From the NCBI GenBank assembly GCA_964347025.1, contig CAYFWU010000004.1:1-64000 (forward strand): a DNA stretch of 64,000 nt, read 5' to 3'. A program made the translations under genes and the position numbers. This stretch comes from CS3-C152 sp964347025 (GTDB lineage Archaea > Aenigmatarchaeota > Aenigmatarchaeia > QMZP01 > QMZT01). Below, piece by piece: positions 8,393 to 16,374 of this stretch. The first letter of the stretch is position 1. Every line of letters starts with the position of its first letter. The notes under the pieces are model-generated. The model worked only from the letters and a program-made list of their open reading frames with translations, was not told the origin of the DNA and made no database searches.

Positions 8393-8947
8393 TTATTTAA
8401 TGATCCTGCTTACCTTCCTGAATTCGTCCGTCCCTGCCCTGTCCATGACCTGGAAGATCACGGATTCTGTTGTTGTCAAGAAAATGCCTGCATGGGAAAT
8501 CCTGCACATTGAGATGCTCCAGTCCATCTGTTTCCGGGAGGAAACCGCGTCATAAACCACGTGAACATTGTAGCCTCTTTTCACTCCGTCCAGAGCCGTC
8601 TTCAGGACGCACACATGCGCTTCCAGTCCGCAGAGAACGATGTCCTTAACCTTTAATTTTCTCAGCTCCTTTTCGAACTTTTTATCCCCGAAGCAGGAGA
8701 AGTGAAGCTTTTCGAATGGCTTGAAACTGCCCAAGACCTTCGAGACCCCAGGGACTGTTCGTCCCAGCTTGTCTGGATTCTGCTCTGTCACTATTATGGG
8801 GACATTCAGGATACGGAAAGAACCCACAAGTTTCTTTATGTTTTCAGCCATTTTGTTGAACTCAAAAATAACGGGCCTGAACTTCTCCTGGACATCTATG
8901 ACCACCAGACACGTTCTCTTCCTTTCAAGTATCCCCAGTCCTTTCAT
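8393..8947 (-). CDS. Isochorismatase-family cysteine hydrolase
   Basis: The 184-residue protein has CLVVIDVQEKF (with the catalytic Asp) at residues 13-23 and CGLEAHVCVLKTALDG with the nucleophilic Cys. These features define the isochorismatase/nicotinamidase superfamily. Because the metal-binding residues of true nicotinamidases are not obvious, the substrate is open. Its start overlaps the stop of the upstream SAM hydroxide adenosyltransferase gene (ATGA), so both are made together. Confidence 0.82.
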   Translation of the reverse strand: MKGLGILERKRTCLVVIDVQEKFRPVIFEFNKMAENIKKLVGSFRILNVPIIVTEQNPDKLGRTVPGVSKVLGSFKPFEKLHFSCFGDKKFEKELRKLKVKDIVLCGLEAHVCVLKTALDGVKRGYNVHVVYDAVSSRKQMDWSISMCRISHAGIFLTTTESVIFQVMDRAGTDEFRKVSRIIK

Positions 8948-9750
8948 GGTTTCCTTATCCTTACACTGTCCTTCAGTTTCGTCCCGAATCTCTTTGAAAA
9001 ATTCCCCATGTTTATCGCGATCTCTATTCTTCCGTAATCGTCCGGGAAGAGAACCACTTCATTTTTTCCGACTTCTCCGAAGGTTTTCAGGAACTTGGTC
9101 TTTATCTTTTTGTTCTTTGTCTCTATAACGACATCATCTTTGTACACTATCCCGGTCTTTTCAAAATTACTCTGCGTCACGTTTATGAAAATGCTTCCGA
9201 AGTGGTTTACATGTATTATCTCGCCCTCGGCAACACCTCTGGAAACCTTCGCTTCTCCATAGGGAGCCTTGACCAGATCTTTCTTGTCGATTTCTGGCCC
9301 GAACTCTTCTAGGCGAACACCCTTCGCCAGCCACGCAGCTGCCGGGGTGAAAACGTCGCGACCGTGGAAGACTGGCGAGACCGGCTTCCTCATGTATTTG
9401 TCATTCGTTATCTCCACTGCCTTTTCAATCCCTCCGAGAATTTTGCTGGCAGGGATCAAAACCCCGTTATCCGGTCCGATCAGGTAGTCGCCGCGTTTGG
9501 CCTTGATTATGATCGCTCTTCGCGAGGTCCCGACCCCGGGATCGACCACGCAGACGTGACAGCCGACGGGAAGGTAGCTAATGCTCTCGAGGGTCCAGGC
9601 CCCTTCTGTAACATCGAATCCTGGCAGGCCGTGTCTCAGATCAATGATTTCACAATCAGGGCAGATATCCAATGCGACTGCCCTCATTAAACCTATCCCC
9701 TGCGTGCCCACACCGAAATCGCTCGTCAGGGAAATGAACTTTCGTTTCAT
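8944..9750 (-). CDS. SAM hydroxide adenosyltransferase (DUF62 family)
   Basis: This 268-residue protein has the family motifs LTSDFG (7-12), VVDPGVGTSRR, LIGPDNGVL and FHGRDVFTPAAAWLA. Members split S-adenosylmethionine with water (hydroxide) into adenosine and methionine and are related to fluorinase and chlorinase; the long insertion loop of fluorinase is not evident. It is the first gene of a two-gene operon with the isochorismatase-like protein. Confidence 0.9.
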   Translation of the reverse strand: MKRKFISLTSDFGVGTQGIGLMRAVALDICPDCEIIDLRHGLPGFDVTEGAWTLESISYLPVGCHVCVVDPGVGTSRRAIIIKAKRGDYLIGPDNGVLIPASKILGGIEKAVEITNDKYMRKPVSPVFHGRDVFTPAAAWLAKGVRLEEFGPEIDKKDLVKAPYGEAKVSRGVAEGEIIHVNHFGSIFINVTQSNFEKTGIVYKDDVVIETKNKKIKTKFLKTFGEVGKNEVVLFPDDYGRIEIAINMGNFSKRFGTKLKDSVRIRKP

Positions 9751-9824
9751 ATGAATAGAATAAGAAAATAGTTAATAAAAATTTAAATGTTTAACACGAC
9801 TAAAATAAACCAAGGAGGTTGAAA

Positions 9825-10589
9825 ATGAAAACGAAGTTTTACTGGATGATTTCTGTTTTAGTGATAGCGAGTTTCATTCTTTCGGTAACAGTCCTGCCAA
9901 TCCAGGTAGAAGGAAAGGGGAAACCACAGAAGATCGTTTTTATCCATTACAAAAAGGGACACGCAAAGCCGACATGTAACAACAACGGAATCTGCGAGCC
10001 AGAGCTTGGAGAAAAAAAGAACTGTGCTGACTGCAAGAATGGAGGTGGAGAGGAAAGTACGTGCTACACATTCCTTGGAAAGGGAGTGAAATGGAGGGAT
10101 TTGCCGGTGAATTACGTTATCCACCCGGACCTGGATACAGGAGCGATCTCATCCGCTGCTTCCGAATGGGATTCCCATACTTCGGCGAATCTCGTTGGAA
10201 GCTATTCAATAGATAACGGAGCAACATGGGATGATGAAACGCCTGATGGAAGGAATGAAATGGTTTTCGGAGATTATTCACAGTCGGGAGTGATCGCGGT
10301 GACAATCATATGGGGATACTTCAACGGAAAGCCGAACACGAGAGAGATTCTCGAATTCGACATCCTCTTTGACACGGATTTCACATGGGGCGACGCGACA
10401 AAAGATCCTTCAGTGATGGATCTGCAGAATATAGCAACACATGAATTCGGGCACGGATTCGGCCTGGGAGATTTATACAACTCGGCATGTGTAGAGGAGA
10501 CAATGTACGGCTACTCTTGGGAAGGAGACACGCAGAAAAGAGATCTGAATGCAGGTGATATCGTAGGGATACAGCAACTTTACGGATAA
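9825..10589 (+). CDS. Secreted matrixin-like zinc metalloprotease
   Basis: A signal peptide with a strong hydrophobic core opens the 254-residue protein. It is followed by a small cysteine motif (CNNNGICEPE ... NCADC) of a kind common in archaeal surface proteins. The C-terminal half is a metzincin domain: THEFGHGFGLGD provides two zinc histidines and, unusually for matrixins, Asp as the likely third ligand, followed by ETMYGY as the Met-turn. The ATG at 9825 has a perfect Shine-Dalgarno sequence (AAGGAGGT at 9812-9819) five bases upstream, preferable to the TTG inside it. It is monocistronic and probably degrades extracellular or surface protein. Confidence 0.85.
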   Translation: MKTKFYWMISVLVIASFILSVTVLPIQVEGKGKPQKIVFIHYKKGHAKPTCNNNGICEPELGEKKNCADCKNGGGEESTCYTFLGKGVKWRDLPVNYVIHPDLDTGAISSAASEWDSHTSANLVGSYSIDNGATWDDETPDGRNEMVFGDYSQSGVIAVTIIWGYFNGKPNTREILEFDILFDTDFTWGDATKDPSVMDLQNIATHEFGHGFGLGDLYNSACVEETMYGYSWEGDTQKRDLNAGDIVGIQQLYG

Positions 10590-10616
10590 ACCCCTTCTTT
10601 TAATTTTTATTTTGGT
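10590..10616 (+). terminator. T-rich putative terminator after the metalloprotease gene
   Basis: The stop codon is followed at once by CCCCTTCTTTT and a further T-rich tract. Archaeal termination commonly uses such oligo-T tracts. There is no clear hairpin. Confidence 0.3.
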
Positions 10617-10636
10617 TAGGCCTACCAAAAGCTTTA

Positions 10637-10655
10637 AATATAACAGTGTTATATT
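10637..10655 (+). promoter_or_regulatory. Palindromic operator of the redox-defence operon (site 1)
   Basis: AATATAACAGTGTTATATT is a perfect inverted repeat with nine-base arms around a single G. Its left arm overlaps the TATA-like CTTTAAATATA (10632-10642), so a bound protein would block TBP. Related palindromes occur at 17578, 20404 and 28587, always overlapping a TATA element. The redox operon starts about 75 bases downstream. Confidence 0.8.
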
Positions 10656-10731
10656 GTTACTAATACCCGAAGACAAACTTTAAAAATCCAAAATCCGTCA
10701 AAAAGAAATGAGGGTTGAAAGAGGTGAATGC

Positions 10732-10971
10732 ATGGAAAAGAAAAAGGTGAAAGTTTATTCAACACCCACATGTCCATATTGTAAGATGGCAAAGGAATTT
10801 CTGAAGTCGAAGGGGGTTGAATTCAAGGACATAGATGTTTCAACCGACCAAAACGCAGCGAAGGAAATGATAGAGAAGTCAGGATCCAACGGAGTTCCTC
10901 AGATCGAGATCAACGGGAAGATAATAGTAGGTTTTGACAAAGAAGCGATAGAAAAGGAATTGGGATTGTAA
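10732..10971 (+). CDS. Glutaredoxin-like thiol-disulfide oxidoreductase
   Basis: This 79-residue single-domain thioredoxin-fold protein has the active site TCPYC (14-17) and the cis-proline GVPQIEING, matching small archaeal/NrdH-type glutaredoxins. It is probably reduced by the ferredoxin:thioredoxin reductase subunit two genes downstream rather than by glutathione. I chose the ATG at 10732, eight bases after GAGGTG; an ATG at 10708 in the same frame lacks this. First gene of the redox operon. Confidence 0.88.
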   Translation: MEKKKVKVYSTPTCPYCKMAKEFLKSKGVEFKDIDVSTDQNAAKEMIEKSGSNGVPQIEINGKIIVGFDKEAIEKELGL

Positions 10972-10985
10972 ATTAGGGGGTTAAT

Positions 10986-11132
10986 ATGCCTGAGAAGAAA
11001 TTTTGGAGATGTAATGTGTGCAATGACATACACTTCGGCATGGCTGGTCCCAAAATTTGTCCGACATGCCAGGCCGAGAACGCGTACGTTGAGATTGATA
11101 AAAAGGAAGCTCAGAAGGTTATGAGATTATGA
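10986..11132 (+). CDS. Small rubredoxin-like zinc/iron protein
   Basis: This 48-residue protein has RCNVCNDIHFG and KICPTCQAENAY, a four-cysteine rubredoxin-like knuckle pair. It could be a minimal rubredoxin carrying electrons to the rubrerythrins and superoxide reductase, or a zinc ribbon. It is 14 bases after the glutaredoxin gene, preceded by AGGGGGTTAAT, and its stop overlaps the next start (ATGA), so it is part of the operon. Confidence 0.75.
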   Translation: MPEKKFWRCNVCNDIHFGMAGPKICPTCQAENAYVEIDKKEAQKVMRL

Positions 11133-11410
11133 ATAAGGAAGACATTCGAAGGATTTGGGAAAGATTTGCAGAAAATAAGGATTTCATGCTCAATCCAGAC
11201 GAGAAGCATGTAGATATGCTGGCAGACGGGGTTCTGGCGAATGAAAAGAAATTCGGCCTTAAACTCTGTCCCTGCAGACTGAGGGACGGAACGAGAGAAA
11301 CCGATCTCTCGCTAATATGCCCCTGCAACTTCAAAACCCAGGAAGTGTGGGCAAAGGAAGGTAGATGCTGGTGTGGATTGTTCATTAAAAGAAGTCATGA
11401 TAAGAGGTGA
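11129..11410 (+). CDS. ftrB: Ferredoxin:thioredoxin reductase, catalytic subunit
   Basis: The 93-residue protein carries the FTR catalytic signature: CPCR, then ICPCNF, then RCWCGLF, which together supply the redox disulfide and the [4Fe-4S] cluster ligands. FTR uses reduced ferredoxin to reduce a thioredoxin or glutaredoxin disulfide. The neighbouring glutaredoxin-like protein is the natural partner. No variable (alpha) FTR subunit is seen, which is usual in archaea. Confidence 0.9.
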   Translation: MNKEDIRRIWERFAENKDFMLNPDEKHVDMLADGVLANEKKFGLKLCPCRLRDGTRETDLSLICPCNFKTQEVWAKEGRCWCGLFIKRSHDKR

Positions 11411-11414
11411 TGGT

Positions 11415-11933
11415 ATGGTGAAATTGTGGAGATGCGAAATATGCGGGGACCCGTACATAGGAGAATCCGCTCCGGATAATTGTCCGTTCTGCGGAGCCCA
11501 TAAGAAACACATAAAGGAAGCGAAGAACCTGAAGGTAAATTTCGATGTAGAGCTAAACGAGAAGGACAAGGCGAACGCTGAAAGAGCTTTGCAGGTGGAG
11601 GTGAGTAACGCAGCCTTCTACTTCTGCGCTGCCAAGAAAACGGACGATGAAGAGGGGAAGCTGTTGTTCAAGGCATTAGGGAAGGTGGAAGCAGAGCATG
11701 CAAGCATCTGGAAGAAGATACTTAAGATGGACAGCGTTCCGAAAGGTGAAGAGCCCTGCCATACGGACAACAAGGAAAACTTACAGGAATCGCACAACAG
11801 GGAGACGAGAGCGATCGAGTTCTACAGTAATGCCGCGAAAGAATCCGAGAATCCCAGGGTCAAACAGATATTCGAGGCGTTGGTGGAGGTCGAAACGGAT
11901 CATCTGCATCTTTCCGAGGAACGAATGAAATAA
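11415..11933 (+). CDS. Rubrerythrin-type protein with N-terminal rubredoxin domain
   Basis: Residues 1-35 form a rubredoxin knuckle pair (CEICGDPYIG, CPFCGAH). The rest is a ferritin-like four-helix domain with diiron ligands in ExxH-type motifs (GKVEAEHASIW, ALVEVETDHLHL). This reverse domain order compared with classical rubrerythrin is found in anaerobes. It likely reduces hydrogen peroxide. The ATG at 11415 follows an AGAGGTGA Shine-Dalgarno sequence; the longer frame from 11373 overlaps the FTR gene. Confidence 0.88.
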   Translation: MVKLWRCEICGDPYIGESAPDNCPFCGAHKKHIKEAKNLKVNFDVELNEKDKANAERALQVEVSNAAFYFCAAKKTDDEEGKLLFKALGKVEAEHASIWKKILKMDSVPKGEEPCHTDNKENLQESHNRETRAIEFYSNAAKESENPRVKQIFEALVEVETDHLHLSEERMK

Positions 11934-11944
11934 GGAGGATTAAT

Positions 11945-12445
11945 ATGGAAACGAATGAAAACCTCATGAAGGCATTCGCAGGCGAGAGTCAAGCGAATAG
12001 AAGGTATCTGGCATTCGCGAAAAAGGCGGAGGAGGAAGGTTTCAAAAACATTGCAAGACTCTTTCGAGCGGCCGCAAGAGCAGAGACAATTCATGCGCAT
12101 AACCATCTCAGAACGGTCGGCGAGGTGAAATCAACCAAGGAGAACATCCAGGCAGCAATAAACGGTGAGAACTACGAATTCACAAAGATGTACCCTGGTT
12201 TCATAGAGAAGGCCAAGAGCGAAGGCAGTGAAGACGCGAGAAGGAGTTTCGACTGGGCAAACCAGGTTGAAAAGATTCATCACGATCTTTACGAGAAAGC
12301 CTTGGAAAACCTGGGCCAGGGGAAGGATATAGAGTCAAAGGATTACTATGTCTGCCAGACTTGTGGGAACACTGTCGAAGGTTCTCCACCCGAGAGCTGT
12401 CCTATATGCGGCTTTCCTAAGAGTCAGTTTAAAAAGATAGAATAA
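11945..12445 (+). CDS. rbr: Rubrerythrin
   Basis: Classical order: a ferritin-like diiron domain (FAGESQANRRYLAFAKKAEE, AARAETIHAHNH) followed by a C-terminal rubredoxin domain (VCQTCGNTVEG, SCPICGFPKSQF). The 166-residue length is a little shorter than many bacterial rubrerythrins. It is an NAD(P)H- or rubredoxin-linked peroxidase of anaerobes. AAGGAGG sits six bases before the ATG, 11 bases after the previous gene. Confidence 0.93.
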   Translation: METNENLMKAFAGESQANRRYLAFAKKAEEEGFKNIARLFRAAARAETIHAHNHLRTVGEVKSTKENIQAAINGENYEFTKMYPGFIEKAKSEGSEDARRSFDWANQVEKIHHDLYEKALENLGQGKDIESKDYYVCQTCGNTVEGSPPESCPICGFPKSQFKKIE

Positions 12446-12458
12446 TTAAGTGGTAAAA

Positions 12459-12833
12459 ATGACGAATGTAAATGAAGTGTATAAGTGTAATGTATGTGGT
12501 AACATTGTCGAAGTATTACATGCAGGAGTAGGTCAGCTCGTCTGCTGCGGCCAGCCGATGGAACTCTTGGAAGAAAAGACAGAGGACGAGGGGAAAGAGA
12601 AGCATGTCCCTGTCATCGAAAAGACAGAGACAGGAGTAAAGGTGAAGATCGGAAGCGTTCCCCACCCGATGGAGGAGAACCATCACATAGAGTGGATAGA
12701 ATTGATTGGTGATGGAAGGACCTACAGAAAGTTCCTGAAACCTGGCGAAAACCCCGAAGCAGAATTCGAGGTCACTGCGGCCAAGATAGAGGCGAGAGAG
12801 TATTGCAACGTCCACGGGCTGTGGAAGGCATGA
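12459..12833 (+). CDS. dfx: Superoxide reductase (desulfoferrodoxin)
   Basis: Residues 1-37 form a desulforedoxin-like centre I (YKCNVCGNIVEV, LVCCGQPM). The remainder is the superoxide reductase core, with the iron-binding histidines in KHVPVI and PHPMEENHHIEWI and the Cys-His pair in CNVHGLW. It reduces superoxide to peroxide, which the rubrerythrins can then remove. The ATG at 12459 is preferred; a GTG at 12450 is possible. Confidence 0.94.
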   Translation: MTNVNEVYKCNVCGNIVEVLHAGVGQLVCCGQPMELLEEKTEDEGKEKHVPVIEKTETGVKVKIGSVPHPMEENHHIEWIELIGDGRTYRKFLKPGENPEAEFEVTAAKIEAREYCNVHGLWKA

Positions 12834-13087
12834 ATCGAAAGGCAATAGAGAAAGCGATCGAGGAGTTCAACAAATACCGCTCCCCTGAGGCAACAGTCAA
12901 ATTAATTTCTACTGGAAAGAGATCTTTCTTTACAGAATTCACAGGACCTTTCTGCAAAACCTGCGGTTTCTACGATTACTTCGAGGACTTCAGGCTCATT
13001 CTTGAGGAGAAAGGTCTAAAGACAAAAACAGGGAAGATAAAAGAGAAGGGAGAGGGAGCTGAAGTAATGTTCATCGTAACCGGCTAA
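12830..13087 (+). CDS. Unknown Cys-containing protein of the redox operon
   Basis: This 85-residue protein overlaps the superoxide reductase stop (ATGA), so it is translationally coupled. It begins with an amphipathic helix (IEKAIEEFNKY), has a GPFCKTCGFYDYFEDF core with a CxxC motif, and ends with a beta-rich EGAEVMFIVTG. I do not recognise the family. The context suggests a role in metal or thiol chemistry during oxidative stress, which is inference only. Confidence 0.65.
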   Translation: MNRKAIEKAIEEFNKYRSPEATVKLISTGKRSFFTEFTGPFCKTCGFYDYFEDFRLILEEKGLKTKTGKIKEKGEGAEVMFIVTG

Positions 13088-13119
13088 AACCTTTTTTACC
13101 CTCTTTCTGAAATATAAAG

Positions 13120-13404
13120 ATGGATGTTTTTTTACTCGTCATACTGGCGGTTATTTTCTATTTCGTATTTGACATCCTTAAATCAGGCGATATTGAAGAA
13201 AAATTGAAGAAAACAAAATATACACTTATGCTTTTACTTCTCGTTGTCGGAGCCGTTTCCGTTATGTATTTTTCATTAACCTTTTTCTATGTACCTGAAT
13301 ATTCATTATTTTATGTTGCGGTTCCCCTAATTGCGGTTTTCATATTGTCTGAGAGAATAATCCGGAAATATCACATCAAAAAACATACCAAAAAGGGGAA
13401 ATAA
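13120..13404 (+). CDS. Small membrane protein of unknown function
   Basis: This 94-residue protein has three predicted membrane helices (about 2-18, 35-56 and 61-80) and a basic C-terminal tail (KYHIKKHTKKGK). It starts 33 bases after the redox operon. No family recognised. Confidence 0.55.
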   Translation: MDVFLLVILAVIFYFVFDILKSGDIEEKLKKTKYTLMLLLLVVGAVSVMYFSLTFFYVPEYSLFYVAVPLIAVFILSERIIRKYHIKKHTKKGK

Positions 13405-13434
13405 TTTTTAAACCACCTTAGATAATAGATTAAT

Positions 13435-14283
13435 ATGGTAAAAAAGAAAGCCACGAAAAAGAAAACCAAAACTAAAAAGAAAGCAGATGTTGCGGAACGA
13501 AGGGTTGAGCATTTCGGTGAAGAGGTCGGAAAGATCGGTGAAAGGTTCGGAAAGAGAATGGAAAAGAAAGGGGAGGAATGGGACAGCTGGTTTCACCGGA
13601 CTTTCGGGATAATAGGACCTTTTATATCCGGCGTGTTCGGACTGATAATTCTCAGCCTGATAGTCTGGCTCGTATCCTTCGTGAACCTTCCCCTGGGAAG
13701 CATTTTCTTGGCGAACGTAAATTCCTTCCTTCTGGCGAACCTAGGTTTGTTCTTCCTGATATTCCTGTTCTTTTCGTATACATCGTATTTTTCCAGGGCC
13801 TTTCCCAAGACATACAGACCGTTCTCTCCCTTTACGGTAGCCATCGGAATAACAATAATTTTCTGGTTGGTCGCGCAGGCGATGGACATTTCAAACCTCT
13901 CTCTGAACATTTACTGGTTCTCAACCGTAACGTCTTACGTTATGCTTAACCTTCCTATCATATTTTTCTTTTTCCTGTTCCTGGGGTATATCATCCTCGC
14001 CATAAAGGTAACGCTTGAAATACCGAAAAAGATACCGGAAGAGAAGATAATAACGAGGCAGAGACCAAAAATGGTTGGAATCCACAGACTGTACAGATCA
14101 GGAAGGGATCGTCTGCTTGGAGGCGTTTGCGGAGGGATCGCGGAATACCTTGGCGTGGATCCAGTTATAGTTCGTTTGGTCTGGATTGCAGGAACACTTC
14201 TTCTTTGGGGTTTCGGGATCGTGCTATACATAATATGCTGGGTAATAATACCAAGAAATCCGAGGCATAAATGGGAAGATTGA
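13435..14283 (+). CDS. PspC-domain multi-spanning membrane protein
   Basis: A lysine-rich N-terminus leads into an amphipathic charged stretch (KIGERFGKRMEKKGEEW) and about four membrane helices (residues 60-195). The C-terminus is a PspC domain (LLGGVCGGIAEYLGVDP followed by a membrane helix and CWVIIPRNP). PspC domains take part in membrane-stress signalling. A TATA-like TTTTTAAACC about 25 bases upstream suggests a leaderless mRNA. Confidence 0.8.
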   Translation: MVKKKATKKKTKTKKKADVAERRVEHFGEEVGKIGERFGKRMEKKGEEWDSWFHRTFGIIGPFISGVFGLIILSLIVWLVSFVNLPLGSIFLANVNSFLLANLGLFFLIFLFFSYTSYFSRAFPKTYRPFSPFTVAIGITIIFWLVAQAMDISNLSLNIYWFSTVTSYVMLNLPIIFFFFLFLGYIILAIKVTLEIPKKIPEEKIITRQRPKMVGIHRLYRSGRDRLLGGVCGGIAEYLGVDPVIVRLVWIAGTLLLWGFGIVLYIICWVIIPRNPRHKWED

Positions 14284-14324
14284 TCTGCCGTGGTTTTTTA
14301 AAATCTAACATTTTATAATCAGAC

Positions 14325-14951
14325 ATGGAAGGGATATTCGGGTGTGTCTGTGATCTCAGGAAAAGCGGACTGAAGGAAAGGGTGGACTCGAGGCTGAGGG
14401 AATTCAAAGAAATCGGAGAAAAAAGCAACGAAGACATTTTCAATGAAATGTGCTTCTGCATCCTTACAGCAAATTACTCGGCCGAAGGCGGGATGCGTAT
14501 ACAGAAGGCAATAGGAAATGGTTTCTTGAAACTCCCTGAGAAAGATCTAGCCAGGAAACTCAGTGAGCTTGGTCACCGGTATCCCCAACTGCGAGCTAAA
14601 TTCATAGCAGAGGCCAGAAAACATCATGGTTCATTGAAAGAAACAATCAGATCCTTCGGCAGCGAAGAAAACGCGAGGGAATGGATTGTAAAGAACGTGA
14701 AAGGCCTCGGATACAAGGAGGCGAGCCATTTTCTTAGGAATATAGGATTCGAGAACCTAGCGATAATCGATTTCCACATAATCGATATCCTTTCGAAGCA
14801 CGGTCTCATAGAAAGACCGAAGACGCTGACGAAAAAGAAATACCTGGAAATAGAAAAGATCCTGAAAGAGATCGCAAAGAAACTTGACATGAACCTCGCG
14901 GAGCTCGATCTTTATTTGTGGTATGAGGAAACAGGGAAGGTTTTGAAATAA
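14325..14951 (+). CDS. ogg: 8-oxoguanine DNA glycosylase/lyase (Ogg2 type)
   Basis: This 208-residue helix-hairpin-helix glycosylase resembles archaeal Ogg2. The hairpin VKGLGYKEASHFLRNIGF contains the catalytic Lys, followed by LAIIDFHIIDIL with the catalytic Asp. It removes 8-oxoguanine opposite cytosine and nicks the abasic site, fitting the nearby oxidative-defence genes. A TATA-like element near 14295-14304 indicates a leaderless mRNA starting at the ATG. Confidence 0.88.
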   Translation: MEGIFGCVCDLRKSGLKERVDSRLREFKEIGEKSNEDIFNEMCFCILTANYSAEGGMRIQKAIGNGFLKLPEKDLARKLSELGHRYPQLRAKFIAEARKHHGSLKETIRSFGSEENAREWIVKNVKGLGYKEASHFLRNIGFENLAIIDFHIIDILSKHGLIERPKTLTKKKYLEIEKILKEIAKKLDMNLAELDLYLWYEETGKVLK

Positions 14952-15014
14952 TTTTTGGAAACCCCAAGGAATAAAAAACTTCGTTTCAAAATTACGTTAT
15001 TCGTTTGATAATCA

Positions 15015-16370
15015 TTGGTAGGTTTTATGGGAATTGCGCTTGTTCACTATCGTAATAAAGAAGCCAACTGTGTGGAAGATGCTAAAGAGGCTATCATGCA
15101 AATTAACCACACAGGACAGGAACATTGCGGGATAACGTTATTCAACGGCGAAGATTTCCAGCGTGAAACAAAAAACGGACTTGTCAGGGAACTTAAGATT
15201 CCCTGGAACATGAAAGGGTATTGTGGTATTGGCAGTGTGAGTAAATTGCACGATCACCAGCCACTTGAAACCAGATCATCTTCCATGCCCAATTTCGCAT
15301 TGACGTCTGACGTGTTCATAATAAACAGGGATGAATTTAGAGGAAGAAGGGATGGATTTCTTTCGGATTTTGATGCAGAACTTGCGGGAAGGATAATATC
15401 TGAAGGCAAAAATATCCCTGAAGGGATAGAAAAATTGGCAGAGGAAATTAAAGGCTATTATTGCTTGGGCACAATAACAAAAGACGGAGAATCGTATATC
15501 GCGAGATGCCCGCTGGGAACGAAGTCTCTTATGATAGGAGAAGGCAGGAAGGGTCATGCCAGTGTTACGGAATCCAGGGCATTAAGAAAGATAGGAATAA
15601 CAAAATACAGAGACGTGAAACCGGGTGAGATTTTAAAAATCGACAGATACGGTGTGATACATCCTGTGAGAACCATAAAGGGGAAGCACGGAATGAAGTT
15701 ATGCACGTTCCTATACGGTTACTATGGATGGGTGGATTCTGTGATAGAGGGAATCCCTGTAAGCGCAGTCAGGGAAACGACAGCTGCCAAGATTGTTGAA
15801 AATGACAGGAATATGAAATTTGACTTTGCCACCGCAATTGAGGATTCCGGGAAGGCTTACGGGGAGGAGGGAGCTGCCCAGCTGAAAATCCCTTACAGGA
15901 GTGCACTTATAAAATATGCATATTTTTTAAGGAGTTACGAGAAGGGTATAAAAGAAAGACGTAAGGAGGCAATGGGTAAAACTTCTTCTGTGGAGGACAG
16001 AATAAAGGGTAAAATACTGCTTGTATTCGATGATTCTCTCAGGCGGGCAACAATGATCGAGGAAGGGAGTCCCATGGAATATGCATGGGATGACGGGGCC
16101 AAAGAGATACATCTGAGATTCGGAACGCCAAGAAATACGCACCAGTGCAGATTGGATTTCATGGACCGTCCGGATGAGAACCTTCCCGCGAACCGTTATC
16201 CCACAGATGAAGAGATGGCAGGTTACCTGAACGTGACCACTGTAAGATTCTCCACAGTTGATCAGTATGTAGATTCTATACTTGAATGCGCGAAAAGATA
16301 CGGAAGCAATTTAAGAAGAGAAGATCTCTGTCTAGGATGTTATAACGGAGATTTCGGCTTTCTAGAATAG
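15015..16370 (+). CDS. PurF-like protein lacking both catalytic centres but keeping Fe-S cysteines
   Basis: The 451-residue protein aligns along its length with amidophosphoribosyltransferase: VGFMGI corresponds to the N-terminal CGVFGI, TGQEHCGI to RGQESAGI, and DSVIEGIPV, KIPYRSALIK and FDDSLRRATM to the phosphoribosyltransferase half. The nucleophilic Cys1 is Val, the HxRY and HNG glutaminase motifs are gone (SVSK, INRDEF), and the PRPP loop VDDSIVRGTT is altered to FDDSLRRATM. In contrast all four cysteines at the positions of the B. subtilis [4Fe-4S] ligands remain (KLCTF, HQCRL, CLGC). The TTG start places Val exactly where Cys1 would be; an ATG at 15027 is the alternative. Probably not a purine enzyme. 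Confidence 0.75.
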   Translation: MVGFMGIALVHYRNKEANCVEDAKEAIMQINHTGQEHCGITLFNGEDFQRETKNGLVRELKIPWNMKGYCGIGSVSKLHDHQPLETRSSSMPNFALTSDVFIINRDEFRGRRDGFLSDFDAELAGRIISEGKNIPEGIEKLAEEIKGYYCLGTITKDGESYIARCPLGTKSLMIGEGRKGHASVTESRALRKIGITKYRDVKPGEILKIDRYGVIHPVRTIKGKHGMKLCTFLYGYYGWVDSVIEGIPVSAVRETTAAKIVENDRNMKFDFATAIEDSGKAYGEEGAAQLKIPYRSALIKYAYFLRSYEKGIKERRKEAMGKTSSVEDRIKGKILLVFDDSLRRATMIEEGSPMEYAWDDGAKEIHLRFGTPRNTHQCRLDFMDRPDENLPANRYPTDEEMAGYLNVTTVRFSTVDQYVDSILECAKRYGSNLRREDLCLGCYNGDFGFLE

Positions 16371-16374
16371 GTTT

